Positions 33,109-42,562 of a DNA stretch of 64,000 bases are shown in pieces. This stretch comes from JACVRW01 sp963751835 (GTDB lineage Bacteria > Actinomycetota > Thermoleophilia > Solirubrobacterales > Thermoleophilaceae): assembly GCA_963751835.1 (NCBI GenBank), contig CAVVWD010000029.1, positions 62,001 through 126,000 of the forward strand, read 5' to 3'. The notes under the pieces are model-generated. The model was not told where the DNA came from. It saw only the letters and a list, made by a program, of their open reading frames with translations, and did not search any database. A program made the translations under genes and the position numbers. Numbering within the stretch: position 1 is the first letter of the stretch; each line of letters begins with the position of its first letter.

Positions 33109-34616
33109 CGCTGCTCGCCGACGTCGTCAGCGCGTCGAGGAACGTGACAGATACGAGCTCACGCTCGCAGAAGATCGCGATCCTCGCCGAACTGCTGGCG
33201 CAGCTCGATACCGACGAGGTGGCGCCCGCCGTCGGTTTTCTCACCGGGGTGCCGAGACAGGGCCGGGTCGGGGTCGGCTACTCGACGGTCTACGGCATCG
33301 AGGGCGCGCCGGCCTCTGAGGCCTCTCTGACCATCGGCGAGCTCGACCGCACGATCGCCGAGGTTCAGGGGATGACGGGAAGCGGATCGGCGGCCAAGCG
33401 CAAGCAGATTCTCGGCGAGCTCCTCGGACGCGCCACTGAACCCGAGGCCGACTTCGTCAAGCGGCTCTTCACGGGTGGCCTGAGGCAGGGCGCGCTCGCG
33501 GGGCTGATGGTCGACGCGGTCGCGAAGGCGGCCGGGGTGTCCGGCGAGATCACGCGCCGCGCCCTGATGCTCTCGGGCGACCTCCCGCGCACGGCTGAGA
33601 TCGCGATCACAGGTGGTGAGGACGAGCTTCGCGACGTCGGGTTCGAGCTCTTCCGGCCCATCGTTCCGATGCTGGCCTCCACCGCCGCGAGCGTGTCCGA
33701 CGCGGTCTCCGGCTTCGATCGTTCGTCGGTGGAATGGAAGCTCGACGGGATCAGGATCCAGGTCCACAGGCGCGACGACGAGGTCCGCATCTACACGCGC
33801 AACCTCAACGAGATCACGCACGCGCTGCCGGGGATCGTCGAGGCGGTGCGCGGCCTACAGGTGAGCCAAGCGGTTTTCGACGGCGAGGCTTTGTGGATGG
33901 CCGAGCACGGCCCGGCCGCCTTTCAGGACACGGTGTCGCAGATCGACAGCGCGGCGCCGCCCGAGGGGATCGTCACGTTCCTCTTCGATCTGCTCCACCT
34001 CGACGGCGATGACCTCCTCGACACGCCGCTGGAGGAGCGCGCCGCCCGGCTCGAAGCGGTGGCGGCGCACCTCAAGATCCCGAGCCTGGTCACGTCGGAC
34101 CCCGACACCGCCCAGCAGGTTCTCGACGAGTCGCTGCGGGCGGGGCACGAGGGCGTTGTCGTAAAGGACGTCGCGTCCCGCTACAGCGCCGGGCGCCGCG
34201 GGAAGGCGTGGCGCAAGGTCAAGCCGGTGCTGACCTACGACCTCGTGGTGCTCGGCGCAGAGTGGGGCCATGGCCGCCGGCAGGGCTGGCTGTCGAACCT
34301 CCACCTCGGCGCCCGCGACCCGAGTACAGGCGAGTTCGTCATGGTGGGAAAGTGCTTCAAGGGGCTGACGGACGAACTGCTCGAGTGGCAGACGAGGGAG
34401 CTACTCGCGCGCGAGACCGAACGGCAGGGGATCGCGGTGCTGGTGCGCCCGGAGCTCGTGGTCGAGATCGCGTTGGACGGCGTCCAGTCCTCGACTCGTT
34501 ACCCGGGCGGCGTGGCGCTGCGCTTCGCGCGCGTCAAGCGCTATCGGCCGGACAAGGGCGCCGCGGACGCGGACACGATCGACGACCTGCAGAAACTACT
34601 GGCCGTCAGGCGCTGA
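33105..34616 (+). CDS. ATP-dependent DNA ligase, archaeal/LigB type
   Basis: GTG 33105 gives 503 residues. An N-terminal DNA-binding region (LGELLGRATEPEADFVKRLF, GGLRQGALAGLM) precedes the nucleotidyltransferase core, with the adenylated Lys in EWKLDGIRIQVHR (about residue 210), FDGEALWM, and EGVVVKDVASRY with KAWRKVKP. A C-terminal OB domain follows. It seals nicks with ATP. It has no attached polymerase or nuclease domain, so it is not LigD, but the same window has two Ku genes. Confidence 0.92.
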   Translation: MTLLADVVSASRNVTDTSSRSQKIAILAELLAQLDTDEVAPAVGFLTGVPRQGRVGVGYSTVYGIEGAPASEASLTIGELDRTIAEVQGMTGSGSAAKRKQILGELLGRATEPEADFVKRLFTGGLRQGALAGLMVDAVAKAAGVSGEITRRALMLSGDLPRTAEIAITGGEDELRDVGFELFRPIVPMLASTAASVSDAVSGFDRSSVEWKLDGIRIQVHRRDDEVRIYTRNLNEITHALPGIVEAVRGLQVSQAVFDGEALWMAEHGPAAFQDTVSQIDSAAPPEGIVTFLFDLLHLDGDDLLDTPLEERAARLEAVAAHLKIPSLVTSDPDTAQQVLDESLRAGHEGVVVKDVASRYSAGRRGKAWRKVKPVLTYDLVVLGAEWGHGRRQGWLSNLHLGARDPSTGEFVMVGKCFKGLTDELLEWQTRELLARETERQGIAVLVRPELVVEIALDGVQSSTRYPGGVALRFARVKRYRPDKGAADADTIDDLQKLLAVRR

Positions 34617-35565
34617 CGGCCTCTCGTTCCGCCGCCGCGACGGCGCGATGCTCCCGCGGGCTGATGCCGCGGACCCGCTTGAAGGCTGCGCTGAGGGCGA
34701 ACGGGCTGCCGTAGCCGACCTCGTGGGCGACGGAGCCGATCGTGGCGTCGGGCTCGAGCAGCAGATCGGCGGCGAGCGCGATACGCCAGCCGGTGAGGAA
34801 GGTCATCGGCGGCTCGCCGACCAGCTCATGGAAGCGCCGCGCCAGCGCCGCCCTGGAAGCGCCTGTCTCGCGGGCCAGATCGGCCACCGTCCACTGCCGG
34901 GCAGGGTTGTTTTGCAGCAGCCGAAGAGCGCGCCCGACGACGGGGTCGCTGTAGGCGCGGTACCAGCCGGGCGCCTCAGCCTCGGGACGGGCGAACCAGG
35001 CGCGCAGGACGGCGATCAGCAACAGGTCGAGCAGGCGGTCGAGCACGGCCTCCTGACCGGGCTCGTCCTTGACGATCTCGTCCGCGAGCAGTGGGATGAC
35101 CGGGCAGTCCCATTCGTCCTGACGCAAGGCCAGCGTCGTCGGCAGCGCCCGGAGCAGCCGCCCGCTGACCTCGCCGTCCAGGTGGTACGACCCGGTGAGC
35201 ATCACGGTCGCGCCGTCCGCTGCGTTGCCCCAGGTGCGCACACCGAGGTCGCGCATGCTTCCGAGGTCCTCGCCGTCCATGGTGGTGCAGCGCTGCCCCG
35301 GGAGGATCATGACCTGGGGCGCGGTGCCCGGGTCATCGGCGACCGTGTATGGATCCGGCCCGCGGACAATCGCAACGTCACCGCGCTGCAGCGAGACCGG
35401 CTCGCCGTCGTCGGGGATGTACCACGCCTCGCCGCGCACCATTGCAACCACCGTGAGCGGCGCCTCGTCCTCGATGCGCAGCGACCACGGTGGATCCATG
35501 CTCGAGCGGAGCAGGAACGCCTGCCGGGCTCTCGGTCCGTCAAGTAGGCCAACCACCGCGTCCAT
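34606..35565 (-). CDS. AraC family regulator with cupin sensor domain
   Basis: ATG 35565 gives 319 residues. Residues about 5-190 form a cupin_6-type sensor (DGPRARQAFLLRSSMDPPW, GDVAIVRGPDPYTVAD). Residues about 215-310 are a double helix-turn-helix: WTVADLARETGASRAALARR and IGSVAHEVGYGSPFALSAAF then KRVRGISPREHR. It overlaps the end of the ligase gene by 11 bp and is divergent from the cupin/MFS pair, its probable target. Confidence 0.88.
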   Translation of the reverse strand: MDAVVGLLDGPRARQAFLLRSSMDPPWSLRIEDEAPLTVVAMVRGEAWYIPDDGEPVSLQRGDVAIVRGPDPYTVADDPGTAPQVMILPGQRCTTMDGEDLGSMRDLGVRTWGNAADGATVMLTGSYHLDGEVSGRLLRALPTTLALRQDEWDCPVIPLLADEIVKDEPGQEAVLDRLLDLLLIAVLRAWFARPEAEAPGWYRAYSDPVVGRALRLLQNNPARQWTVADLARETGASRAALARRFHELVGEPPMTFLTGWRIALAADLLLEPDATIGSVAHEVGYGSPFALSAAFKRVRGISPREHRAVAAAEREAVSA

Positions 35566-35584
35566 GGATAGAGAGTAGACGCTG

Positions 35585-35600
35585 GCGCATGATTTTGCGC
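35585..35600. promoter_or_regulatory. Inverted repeat between araC-type gene and cupin
   Basis: GCGCA-TGATTT-TGCGC lies in the 81-bp divergent spacer, 20 bp from the regulator start and 47 bp from the cupin start. It is the only clear dyad there and could be the regulator's site. Confidence 0.35.
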
Positions 35601-35646
35601 TTCTTGGCCATGGACGGTCTCTTTCCGAGGCTCTTGACTGTTCGGC

Positions 35647-36226
35647 ATGAGCAATCAGAGCCCCGAAACAACAGTCGTCGCTCCCGGCCAGACACTCGAG
35701 AACCCGATCACCGGCGAGCGCTTCACCTTCACCGATACCGCGGCCACGACGGACGGCGAGCTGCTCGCCTTCGACCTCGCGCTGAGGCGCGGCGGCGCGG
35801 TGCCCATCGCGCACGTCCACCCGATCCAGACCGAGCACTTCGAGGTCCTCGAGGGGCAGATGCGGTTCCGCGCTCGGGCTGCGCACGCGGCTGGCCGGCC
35901 CGGGCGACGTCATCGAGGTCGCGCCAGGAGTGATCCACTCCTTCGCGAACGCCGGCGAAGAGGAGGCGCGCCTGCACGTCGAGGTCCGTCCGGCGCTGGC
36001 GATGGAGCAGATGCTGGCCGAGGTCGTCGCGCTCGCTGAGGCGGGGCGCATGACCGAGCGTGGCATGCCGCGCAATCTGCTGGACCTTGCGGTCCTCGCA
36101 CGCAAGTACGACCAGGAGGCGCACGCGCCGTACCTGAGCGTGGGCGTTCAGCGCATGCTGCTGGCGCCGCTGGTGTTCTCCGCGCGGCGGCGGCAGGCCG
36201 CCCCGCAGCCCGTACTCGCCTCGTGA
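35647..36226 (+). pseudogene. Cupin domain protein, one-base frameshift
   Basis: The first frame gives PGQTLENPITGERFTFTD, then VPIAHVHPIQTEHFEVLEG with cupin His/Glu ligands, to about 35877. The protein continues one frame over as GLRTRLAGPGDVIEVAPG, VIHSFANAGEEEARLHVEV, ending at 36226. Removing one base near 35878 gives a normal cupin of about 192 residues. It lies between an AraC regulator and an MFS exporter. A sequencing error is likely; see findings. Confidence 0.75.
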
Positions 36227-36259
36227 CGCGGCTGCCACGGACGGAACGTAGCTGAAGAA

Positions 36260-37669
36260 ATGACGCCCTCGAACGCTTCCCGCGCCCGTTGGACACTCAT
36301 CGTCGCCGGGGCGGCGCTGTTCATGACCGCCCTCGACCAGCTTGTCGTCGGGGTCGCGCTCCACTCGATCCGCCTCGATCTGGGCGGCTCGATCGAGGGG
36401 CTCGAGTGGACCGTCAACGCCTACACGCTGGCCTTCGCGGTGTTGCTGATCACCGGCGCCGCGCTCGGCGACCGCTTTGGGCGCAAGCGGATGTTCATCG
36501 TCGGGGTCGGCCTCTTCACGGCCGCCAGCGCGCTCGCCGCGCTGTCGCCGTCGACGGACGCGCTCGTCGCCGCCCGGGCCCTGCAGGGCGTGGGCGCCGC
36601 AATCGTCACGCCGCTCACCCTCACCCTGATCAGCGACGCGTTCCCGCCCGAGCGGCGCGCGGCGGCGCTCGGGATCTGGGGCGGGATCACCGGTCTCGGC
36701 GTGGCCCTGGGCCCGTTCGTCGGCGGCGCTGTCGTCGAGGGCATCGCGTGGCAGTGGATCTTCTGGGCCAACGTCCCGATCGGCCTGGCACTGATCCCGC
36801 TCGCGTCGCGGATGCTGCGCGAGTCGCACGGGCCCGACCGCGAGCTCGACCTGCCCGGCCTGGCGCTCGTGAGCGCCGGCCTGCTCGCGCTCACCTTTGC
36901 CCTGATCCGCGGTGAAGCTCTCGGCTGGACGAGCGCCGCCGTGCTCGCCTCGCTCGGGGCCGGCGTGGCGCTGCTCGCGGCGTTCGTCCGCTGGGAGCTC
37001 AGAAGCCCGGCCCCCATGCTGCCGATGCGGTTCTTCCGCTCGCGTGCATTCAACGCCTCCAACGGGCTCTCGTTCGCGATGTTCTTCGGCGCCTTCGGCG
37101 CGATCTTCCTGATGAGCCAGTACTTCCAGACCGCTCAGGGGTTCGGGCCGCTCGAGGCCGGGGCACGGACGCTGCCCTGGACCGGGATGCCGATGATCTT
37201 CGCTCCCCTGGCCGGTGTGCTCGCCACCCGCTTCGGGACCAGGCCGCTGATGGCGGTCGGCCTGGCGCTGCAGGCGATCGGCATCGGCTGGATGGCGATG
37301 GTGCTCGATGTCTCGACCCCGTTCGTCGAGCTCATAGCGCCGTTCGCGATCACGGGGATCGGGATGGCGTTCGTGTTCTCGATGGCGCCCGAGGCCGTGC
37401 TGGCGTCCGTGCGGGCGCAGGACGCCGGCAAGGCGTCCGGAGCGACCAACGCGATTCGCGAGGTCGGCGCAGTCATGGGCGTCGCCGTGCTCGCCTCGGT
37501 GTTCGCCGCCAACGGAGGCTACGAGTCGCCGCAGGCGTTCACCGACGGGCTCGTCGCCGCGCTCCCGATCGCGGTCGTCGTGCTCGCCGCCGGGACGCTG
37601 CTGGCGCTGCTCACGCCCGGGCGGGCGCGGACGCCGGCAGCCGCGGCGGCCGGTACAGGACGGGCATAA
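36260..37669 (+). CDS. MFS transporter, DHA2 (EmrB/QacA) type
   Basis: The 469-residue protein has about 14 hydrophobic segments. Family motifs include FMTALDQLVVGVALHSI in helix 1, LITGAALGDRFGRKRMF (motif A), and ARALQGVGAAIVTPLTLTLI then GITGLGVALGPFVGG (motif C). It is probably a proton-driven drug or metabolite exporter in the membrane. It follows the cupin gene by 33 bp and may be controlled by the AraC regulator at 34606. Confidence 0.9.
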   Translation: MTPSNASRARWTLIVAGAALFMTALDQLVVGVALHSIRLDLGGSIEGLEWTVNAYTLAFAVLLITGAALGDRFGRKRMFIVGVGLFTAASALAALSPSTDALVAARALQGVGAAIVTPLTLTLISDAFPPERRAAALGIWGGITGLGVALGPFVGGAVVEGIAWQWIFWANVPIGLALIPLASRMLRESHGPDRELDLPGLALVSAGLLALTFALIRGEALGWTSAAVLASLGAGVALLAAFVRWELRSPAPMLPMRFFRSRAFNASNGLSFAMFFGAFGAIFLMSQYFQTAQGFGPLEAGARTLPWTGMPMIFAPLAGVLATRFGTRPLMAVGLALQAIGIGWMAMVLDVSTPFVELIAPFAITGIGMAFVFSMAPEAVLASVRAQDAGKASGATNAIREVGAVMGVAVLASVFAANGGYESPQAFTDGLVAALPIAVVVLAAGTLLALLTPGRARTPAAAAAGTGRA

Positions 37670-37678
37670 TGCGCCGGA

Positions 37679-37822
37679 ATGGCCGGGCCGGACGATGTGG
37701 AGACCGCGGTAAACGCGATGAGCCGCGTCTGGAACAACTTCCGTAGCGTCTGGGCCGAGTATCGGCTCGAGGTCGAGGAAGCCCGGATGGTCGGCAAGCG
37801 CGAACCCGTGGCCACTTCATGA
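37679..37822 (+). CDS. 47-residue protein coupled to gpsA
   Basis: A short frame from ATG 37679 reads MAGPDDVETAVNAMSRVWNN then FRSVWAEYRLEVEEARMVGK, a predicted amphipathic helix. Its TGA overlaps the gpsA ATG by 4 bp, as do other genes of this window. No family recognised. Confidence 0.4.
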   Translation: MAGPDDVETAVNAMSRVWNNFRSVWAEYRLEVEEARMVGKREPVATS

Positions 37823-38826
37823 CCCGGACCGAGCGCGTGGCGGTTGTGGGCGCAGGCTCCTGGGGCACGACCGTGGCCTCGCTCACATCCCCCAACAGGC
37901 CTACCGTCCTTTGGGCGCGCGACCCGGCGGTCGCCGAGGAGATCGACTCGAGCCACACAAACGAGCGCTACCTACCCGGTGCGGCGCTGGCGCCCGAGTT
38001 GAACGCCACCGTTTCGCTCGAGGACACCGTATCCACCGCCGACGTCCTGGTGATGGCCGTGCCCTCGCACGGGTTCCGGGCCGTGCTCGAGCAGGCGGTT
38101 CCGCACGTGCGCCCGTGGATCCCGATCGTCAGCCTCACCAAGGGCCTCGAGCAGGGGACGAAGCTGCGGATGACCGAGGTGGTCGACGAGTTGCTCCCCG
38201 GCCACCCGGTGGGAGTGCTGACCGGGCCGAACGTCGCGCGTGAGGTGATCGACGGCCTCGCGGCCGCGGGGGTGATCGCGATGCCCGACCAGCACGTGGC
38301 GGGGGCCCTCCAGGAGATCTTCAGGACCCGCCTCTTCCGCGTCTACACGAGCACGGACGTCGTGGGCGCCGAGCTCGCCGGGGTGCTCAAGAATGTCGTC
38401 GCAATCGCCGCGGGAATGGCACAGGGGCTCGGGGCCGGAGACAACACGCGCGCGTTGGTGATCTCACGCAGCCTCGCCGAGCTGGCGCGCCTGGGCGTCG
38501 CCATGGGAGGTCAGCCGGCGACGTTCGCGGGCCTGGCGGGCATGGGCGACCTGATCGCCACCTGCATCAGCCCCCACAGCCGCAACAGGCGAGTGGGCGA
38601 GCAGCTCGCGCTCGGCAAGACGATCGACGAGATCACGTCCGAGATGAGCATGGTCGCCGAGGGGATCAAGAGCTCGCGCGTCGTGGTGGAGCTCGCGGAC
38701 CAGCACGACGTGGAGATGCCGATCGCGCGCGAGGTATACGGCGTGTGCCACGAGGGGCGCACCCCGCGCCAGGCGTTTCGCGGCCTGTTGCGAACGCAGC
38801 CCACCACCGAGCACGCGGCGGGCTGA
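37819..38826 (+). CDS. gpsA: Glycerol-3-phosphate dehydrogenase [NAD(P)+]
   Basis: The 335-residue protein has the GpsA layout: NAD(P) motif VAVVGAGSWGTTVASL, VMAVPSHGFRAVLEQ, SLTKGLEQGT, GPNVAREVIDGL, the catalytic Lys in GAELAGVLKNVVAIAAGMA, and the glycerol-phosphate-binding GLAGMGDLIATCISPHSRNR. It reduces dihydroxyacetone phosphate to sn-glycerol 3-phosphate, the acceptor for the PlsB acyltransferase encoded at 42559. It starts a lipid-synthesis group. Confidence 0.95.
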   Translation: MTRTERVAVVGAGSWGTTVASLTSPNRPTVLWARDPAVAEEIDSSHTNERYLPGAALAPELNATVSLEDTVSTADVLVMAVPSHGFRAVLEQAVPHVRPWIPIVSLTKGLEQGTKLRMTEVVDELLPGHPVGVLTGPNVAREVIDGLAAAGVIAMPDQHVAGALQEIFRTRLFRVYTSTDVVGAELAGVLKNVVAIAAGMAQGLGAGDNTRALVISRSLAELARLGVAMGGQPATFAGLAGMGDLIATCISPHSRNRRVGEQLALGKTIDEITSEMSMVAEGIKSSRVVVELADQHDVEMPIAREVYGVCHEGRTPRQAFRGLLRTQPTTEHAAG

Positions 38827-38827
38827 G

Positions 38828-40303
38828 ATGGCCGCGCCCACCCTGCCGCAGACGAACGAGGAAGCATGGGCGATCGCGCAGGGGTGGGGCACCGCGCGCG
38901 AGATGAGCGAGTACGAGGCGCTCATGTGGCGTGTCGAGAGCGACGCCCGCCTGCGCTCGACCATGATGGGCGTCTACGTGCTCGACTCGGAGCCGGAGTG
39001 GGAACGGCTGTCGGCCGCACACGAGTGGGCCACGCGCATCATCCCGCGCTTCCGCGAGCGGGTTGTTGACCCGCCGCTGCACCTCGGACTGCCTGCCTGG
39101 GTGCCCGATCCCGACTTCGACCTCACCTACCACCTGCGGCGCGTCCGGCTCCCGGAGCCGGGAACCTTTGACCAGGTGCTGGAGCTGGCAGAGCAGGTGG
39201 CGATGACGCCCTTCGACCGCGCGCGCTCTCCGTGGGAGGCCGTCCTGGTCGACGGGCTCGAGGGCGGTCGCGCGGCGTACTTCCTCAAGCTTCACCACAC
39301 CCTCACCGACGGGCAGGGCGGGGTCCAGCTGCTCGGCCTCCTCCACAGCCGTAAGCGCGAACCCTCGCCGGACAAGCCGATGCCGGACCCCCCGGAGCCC
39401 GAGCGGGCCACGCCCACATCCGTGCTCGCGGAGCAGCTGAGTCGCCGGGCGCGCCACGTCCCGCGTGACGCCGGCGCGGCCGCCGGCCGGGTGGCGGGCC
39501 TGGCGGCCGGCGCGCTCATCCGGCCCCGGCGAGCCTTGGGGGAAGGGGTGCGGATGGGGCGGTCGCTGTCGCGCGTGCTGGCGCCGCCGCCGGTCGAACC
39601 CTCGCCACTGCTGAGCAATCGCAGCCTCTCGTGGCGCTTCGGGACGCTCGAGGTCGGTCTCGACGAGCTGAAGCGCGCCGCCAGGGCCACGGACGGCTCG
39701 CTCAACGACGCATACATCGCCGCCCTGCTCGGAGGATTCCGCCGCTACCACGAGCGCCAGGGCGCCGAGATCGAGGACCTCGCCATGGCGATGCCGATCA
39801 GCCTTCGCCGCGGCGACCACCCGATGGGCGGCAACCGCTTCGCCGGCGCACGCTTCGCCGCGCCCGCCGGTGAGCCCGATCCGGCCGAGCGCGTCCGGCT
39901 GGTCCACGACTTCGTGCTCACCGCACGCGCAGAGCCCGCGCTCGACTTCCTGTCCACCGCCGCGCCGGTGATCAACCGATTGCCCACCGCCGTGGTCGCG
40001 CGCTGGTATCACGCGCAGACGACGAAGCTCGATCTGCAGGCGAGCAATGTCGCGGGCATTCCCTACCCGGTCTACATGGCCGGAGCCCGGATCGAGCGTC
40101 TGTTCCCGTTCGGCCCATTGCCGGGCTGCGCCGTGATGGCGACGCTCGTCTCCCACAACGGGACCTGCTGCATCGGCTTCAACTGCGACGCAGCGGCGGT
40201 CACCGACCCCGAGCTGTTCTTCGAGTGCCAGCAGGAGGGGCTGGACGAGGTGCTCGCGCTCGCGCCGCGGCGGAAGGCCGCTGCGGCCAAGGCGCACGCA
40301 TGA
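38828..40303 (+). CDS. Wax ester synthase/diacylglycerol acyltransferase
   Basis: The 491-residue protein has the WS/DGAT active-site motif LKLHHTLTDGQGG (HHxxxDG, about residue 155), the PLW-like FDRARSPWEAVLVDGL segment, DGSLNDAYIAALLGGFRRYH and a C-terminal ND-type region with NVAGIPYPVYMAGA. It joins acyl-CoA to diacylglycerol or a fatty alcohol, making storage triacylglycerol or wax. It follows gpsA by 1 bp and overlaps the lipase start (ATGA). Confidence 0.92.
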   Translation: MAAPTLPQTNEEAWAIAQGWGTAREMSEYEALMWRVESDARLRSTMMGVYVLDSEPEWERLSAAHEWATRIIPRFRERVVDPPLHLGLPAWVPDPDFDLTYHLRRVRLPEPGTFDQVLELAEQVAMTPFDRARSPWEAVLVDGLEGGRAAYFLKLHHTLTDGQGGVQLLGLLHSRKREPSPDKPMPDPPEPERATPTSVLAEQLSRRARHVPRDAGAAAGRVAGLAAGALIRPRRALGEGVRMGRSLSRVLAPPPVEPSPLLSNRSLSWRFGTLEVGLDELKRAARATDGSLNDAYIAALLGGFRRYHERQGAEIEDLAMAMPISLRRGDHPMGGNRFAGARFAAPAGEPDPAERVRLVHDFVLTARAEPALDFLSTAAPVINRLPTAVVARWYHAQTTKLDLQASNVAGIPYPVYMAGARIERLFPFGPLPGCAVMATLVSHNGTCCIGFNCDAAAVTDPELFFECQQEGLDEVLALAPRRKAAAAKAHA

Positions 40304-41149
40304 CTGCCGAGCACGTCGAGGGACGGCTCGACGGGACAGGCGGGCTCGAGCTCTATTGGCAGGCCTGGCTGCCCGAGTCCGAGGCCCGTGCCGTGGTCGT
40401 GATCTCGCACGGCGTATCCGAGCACTCCGCCCGCTACGCGCACGTCGGCGCAGCGGCTCGCGGGCGCCGGCTACGCCGCCTACGCCCTCGACCACCGCGG
40501 CCATGGGCGCTCCGAGGGAAAGAAGGTGATGGTCGAGAGCTTCGACGACGTCGTCGCCGACCTGCGCGCGTTCATCGACCTCGCCGCGGTCCGGCATCCG
40601 GGAAAGCCGGTCTACCTGCTGGGCCATAGCATGGGCGCCGCCATCGCGATCGCGTGCGCAGTGCGTCATCAGGACGCCCTGGCGGGTCTGATGCTGTCCG
40701 GCGCGCTGGCCGACCCCGACGCCGCCTCGCCGGTAACGCGCGGGCTCAGCAGGGTGCTGTCCGCCCTCACCCCGGGGCTCGGCGTGTATCGGCTGGACCA
40801 TTCGGCGATCAGCCGCGATCCCGATGTCGTGCGCGCCTACGAGCAGGATCCGCTCGTCCATCACGGCAAGCTGCCGGCGCGGACGGTGGCCGAGCTCACC
40901 GGAGCCGTGGGCAGGTTCCCCGACGACGTGCCCAGGCTACGGCTGCCGCTGCTCGTGATGCACGGCAGCGAGGACTCGCTTACCTCGGTCGGCGGCAGCC
41001 GCATGGTCCACGAGCGGGCCTCGTCCAGCGACAAGACGCTCGAGATCTACGACGGCCTGCGGCACGAGATCCTCAACGAGCCCGAGAAGGAGCGCGTGAT
41101 CTCGGAGATGATCGAGTGGCTGGACGCGCGCTCAGCCGGGCCAGTCTGA
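40300..41149 (+). pseudogene. Monoacylglycerol lipase-like alpha/beta hydrolase, one-base frameshift
   Basis: The first frame (LELYWQAWLPESEARAVVVI, SHGVSEHSARYAHVG) runs to about 40455. One extra base later it continues LAGAGYAAYALDHRGHGRSE, with the nucleophile elbow GHSMGAAIA, the acid in VMHGSEDSLTSV and a late His in YDGLRHEILNEPEKE. Without that base it would be about 282 residues, normal for a serine aquaester/monoglyceride lipase type enzyme. It probably frees fatty acids from glycerides made by its neighbours. Confidence 0.8.
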
Positions 41150-42562
41150 GAGCGTCTCCAGATAGCGCTCGCGCACCGCCGCCACTCGCTTGTCCAGCGT
41201 CTTCACGGTCCAGCGGTCGGTGGGCACCGGCTCCAGCACCGCCACGTCGATCGTGCCCTTGCGGATCAGCGGCGAGTTCTTCCACATCACGTCGCCGGCG
41301 TTTCGGATCACTATCGGGACGATCGGCACGCCGCCCTGCATAGCCAGGTGGAAGGCACCCTTCTTGAAGCGACCTAGCCGGGGCGTGGGGCTGCGCGTGC
41401 CCTCGGGGGCGATTCCGATCGACACGCCCTGGCGCAGCTTGTCGACAGCGGGCTCGAGCGCTGCCCTCGCCTGCTTCGTGTTTCCACGATCTATGTAGGC
41501 GACGTCGACGAGCAACCCCATCGGCGCGAAGCGGGGGTCGCGCGCAGCCTCCTTCTTGGCCACACCCGTGAGGTCGCGGCGAACCAGGCTCGCGACAACC
41601 GGAACGTCGATCGAGCTCTGGTGGTTGAAGATGAACACCGCGGGGCGGTGCGACCAGAGGTTCTCCTCGCCGACGATACGCAGGTGCACGCCGGCGAGCG
41701 CCAGCGCGGCGTCTGAGCCGACCGACGTGGCGAAGTTGGCCGCATCGCGGCGGCTGCGGTTGAGCAGGCCGATCCCGGCCCCGAGCGCGCCCGCCGCGGC
41801 CAGCCCCGTGAGCGCCGCGCCCGTCCGAACGAGCGTCTCGATTCCCGGGCGGCCGCGACCGGAGAACCGATAGACGGGCCAGCCGCGGTCCTTGGCGACC
41901 TTGGCGAGTCCGTTCTGCGGATTGAGCGGGCGCGGATAGCCGACGGCGTCGAGGAAGTACATGTCTTCGTCGCCGTTGCCGTAGCCGTAGCTGCCCTTGA
42001 GGTCGATGCCGCGCCCACGCGCGAACGTACGCACCGCGCGCGCCTTCTCGGGGCCCCAAAGCACCTTGCCGTCCAGCTCGCCCGTGAATACGCCCTTCTC
42101 CACACCCATCGCGGTCGTCAGCAGATGCTCCACGTCGAAGTCCTCCGCCAGCGCGGCGACCTGGTAGCGCGTGGCTGACGAGGCGAGCGCGACCGTATGC
42201 CCCTTGCGCTGGTGCGCCTGCACAATCTCGCGTGCGTCCGGGTAGACCATCCCGGCGATCCGTTGGGTGAACAGCCGCTCGCCGAGCTCCATGAGCTCGT
42301 CCTCGGGCCGCCCGCGGAATGAGCCGGCCACGATCTCCACAAGCCGCGTGACGTCGCTGCCGCGCAGGCTCATATCGACCCCCGCGGCGACACTCCGTGC
42401 CACATCGGCCGGCGACATCTGCCGGCGCCGGACGAACTCCTGGTAGAAGACGTTGGCCGAGTAGCCGTCGATCAGCGTTCCGTCGAGATCGAAGAAGGCG
42501 CCGACATCGGGCCCCTCGGGAGCAGCCTCGATCTCCTCGATCAGGTCGCCGACGCTGTTCAC
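41132..42562 (-). CDS. HAD-IB phosphatase fused to PlsC acyltransferase
   Basis: The 476-residue protein is a fusion. Residues about 20-225 are a HAD-IB hydrolase (FFDLDGTLIDG, ALASSATRYQV, GYGNGDEDMYFLDAVG). Residues about 290-470 are a PlsC-type acyltransferase with IFNHQSSIDVPV (HxxxxD) and APEGTRS. A Gly/Ala-rich helix links them. It likely acylates lysophosphatidate; the phosphatase could remove phosphate from phosphatidate, feeding WS/DGAT. Its start overlaps the plsB stop by 4 bp, and it converges on the lipase gene. Confidence 0.9.
   Translation of the reverse strand: MNSVGDLIEEIEAAPEGPDVGAFFDLDGTLIDGYSANVFYQEFVRRRQMSPADVARSVAAGVDMSLRGSDVTRLVEIVAGSFRGRPEDELMELGERLFTQRIAGMVYPDAREIVQAHQRKGHTVALASSATRYQVAALAEDFDVEHLLTTAMGVEKGVFTGELDGKVLWGPEKARAVRTFARGRGIDLKGSYGYGNGDEDMYFLDAVGYPRPLNPQNGLAKVAKDRGWPVYRFSGRGRPGIETLVRTGAALTGLAAAGALGAGIGLLNRSRRDAANFATSVGSDAALALAGVHLRIVGEENLWSHRPAVFIFNHQSSIDVPVVASLVRRDLTGVAKKEAARDPRFAPMGLLVDVAYIDRGNTKQARAALEPAVDKLRQGVSIGIAPEGTRSPTPRLGRFKKGAFHLAMQGGVPIVPIVIRNAGDVMWKNSPLIRKGTIDVAVLEPVPTDRWTVKTLDKRVAAVRERYLETLSDWPG

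Noticed and set aside
34606..36105. 499-residue version of the AraC regulator
   Set aside because: The extra part is antisense to the cupin gene; ATG 35565 starts the cupin-like sensor.
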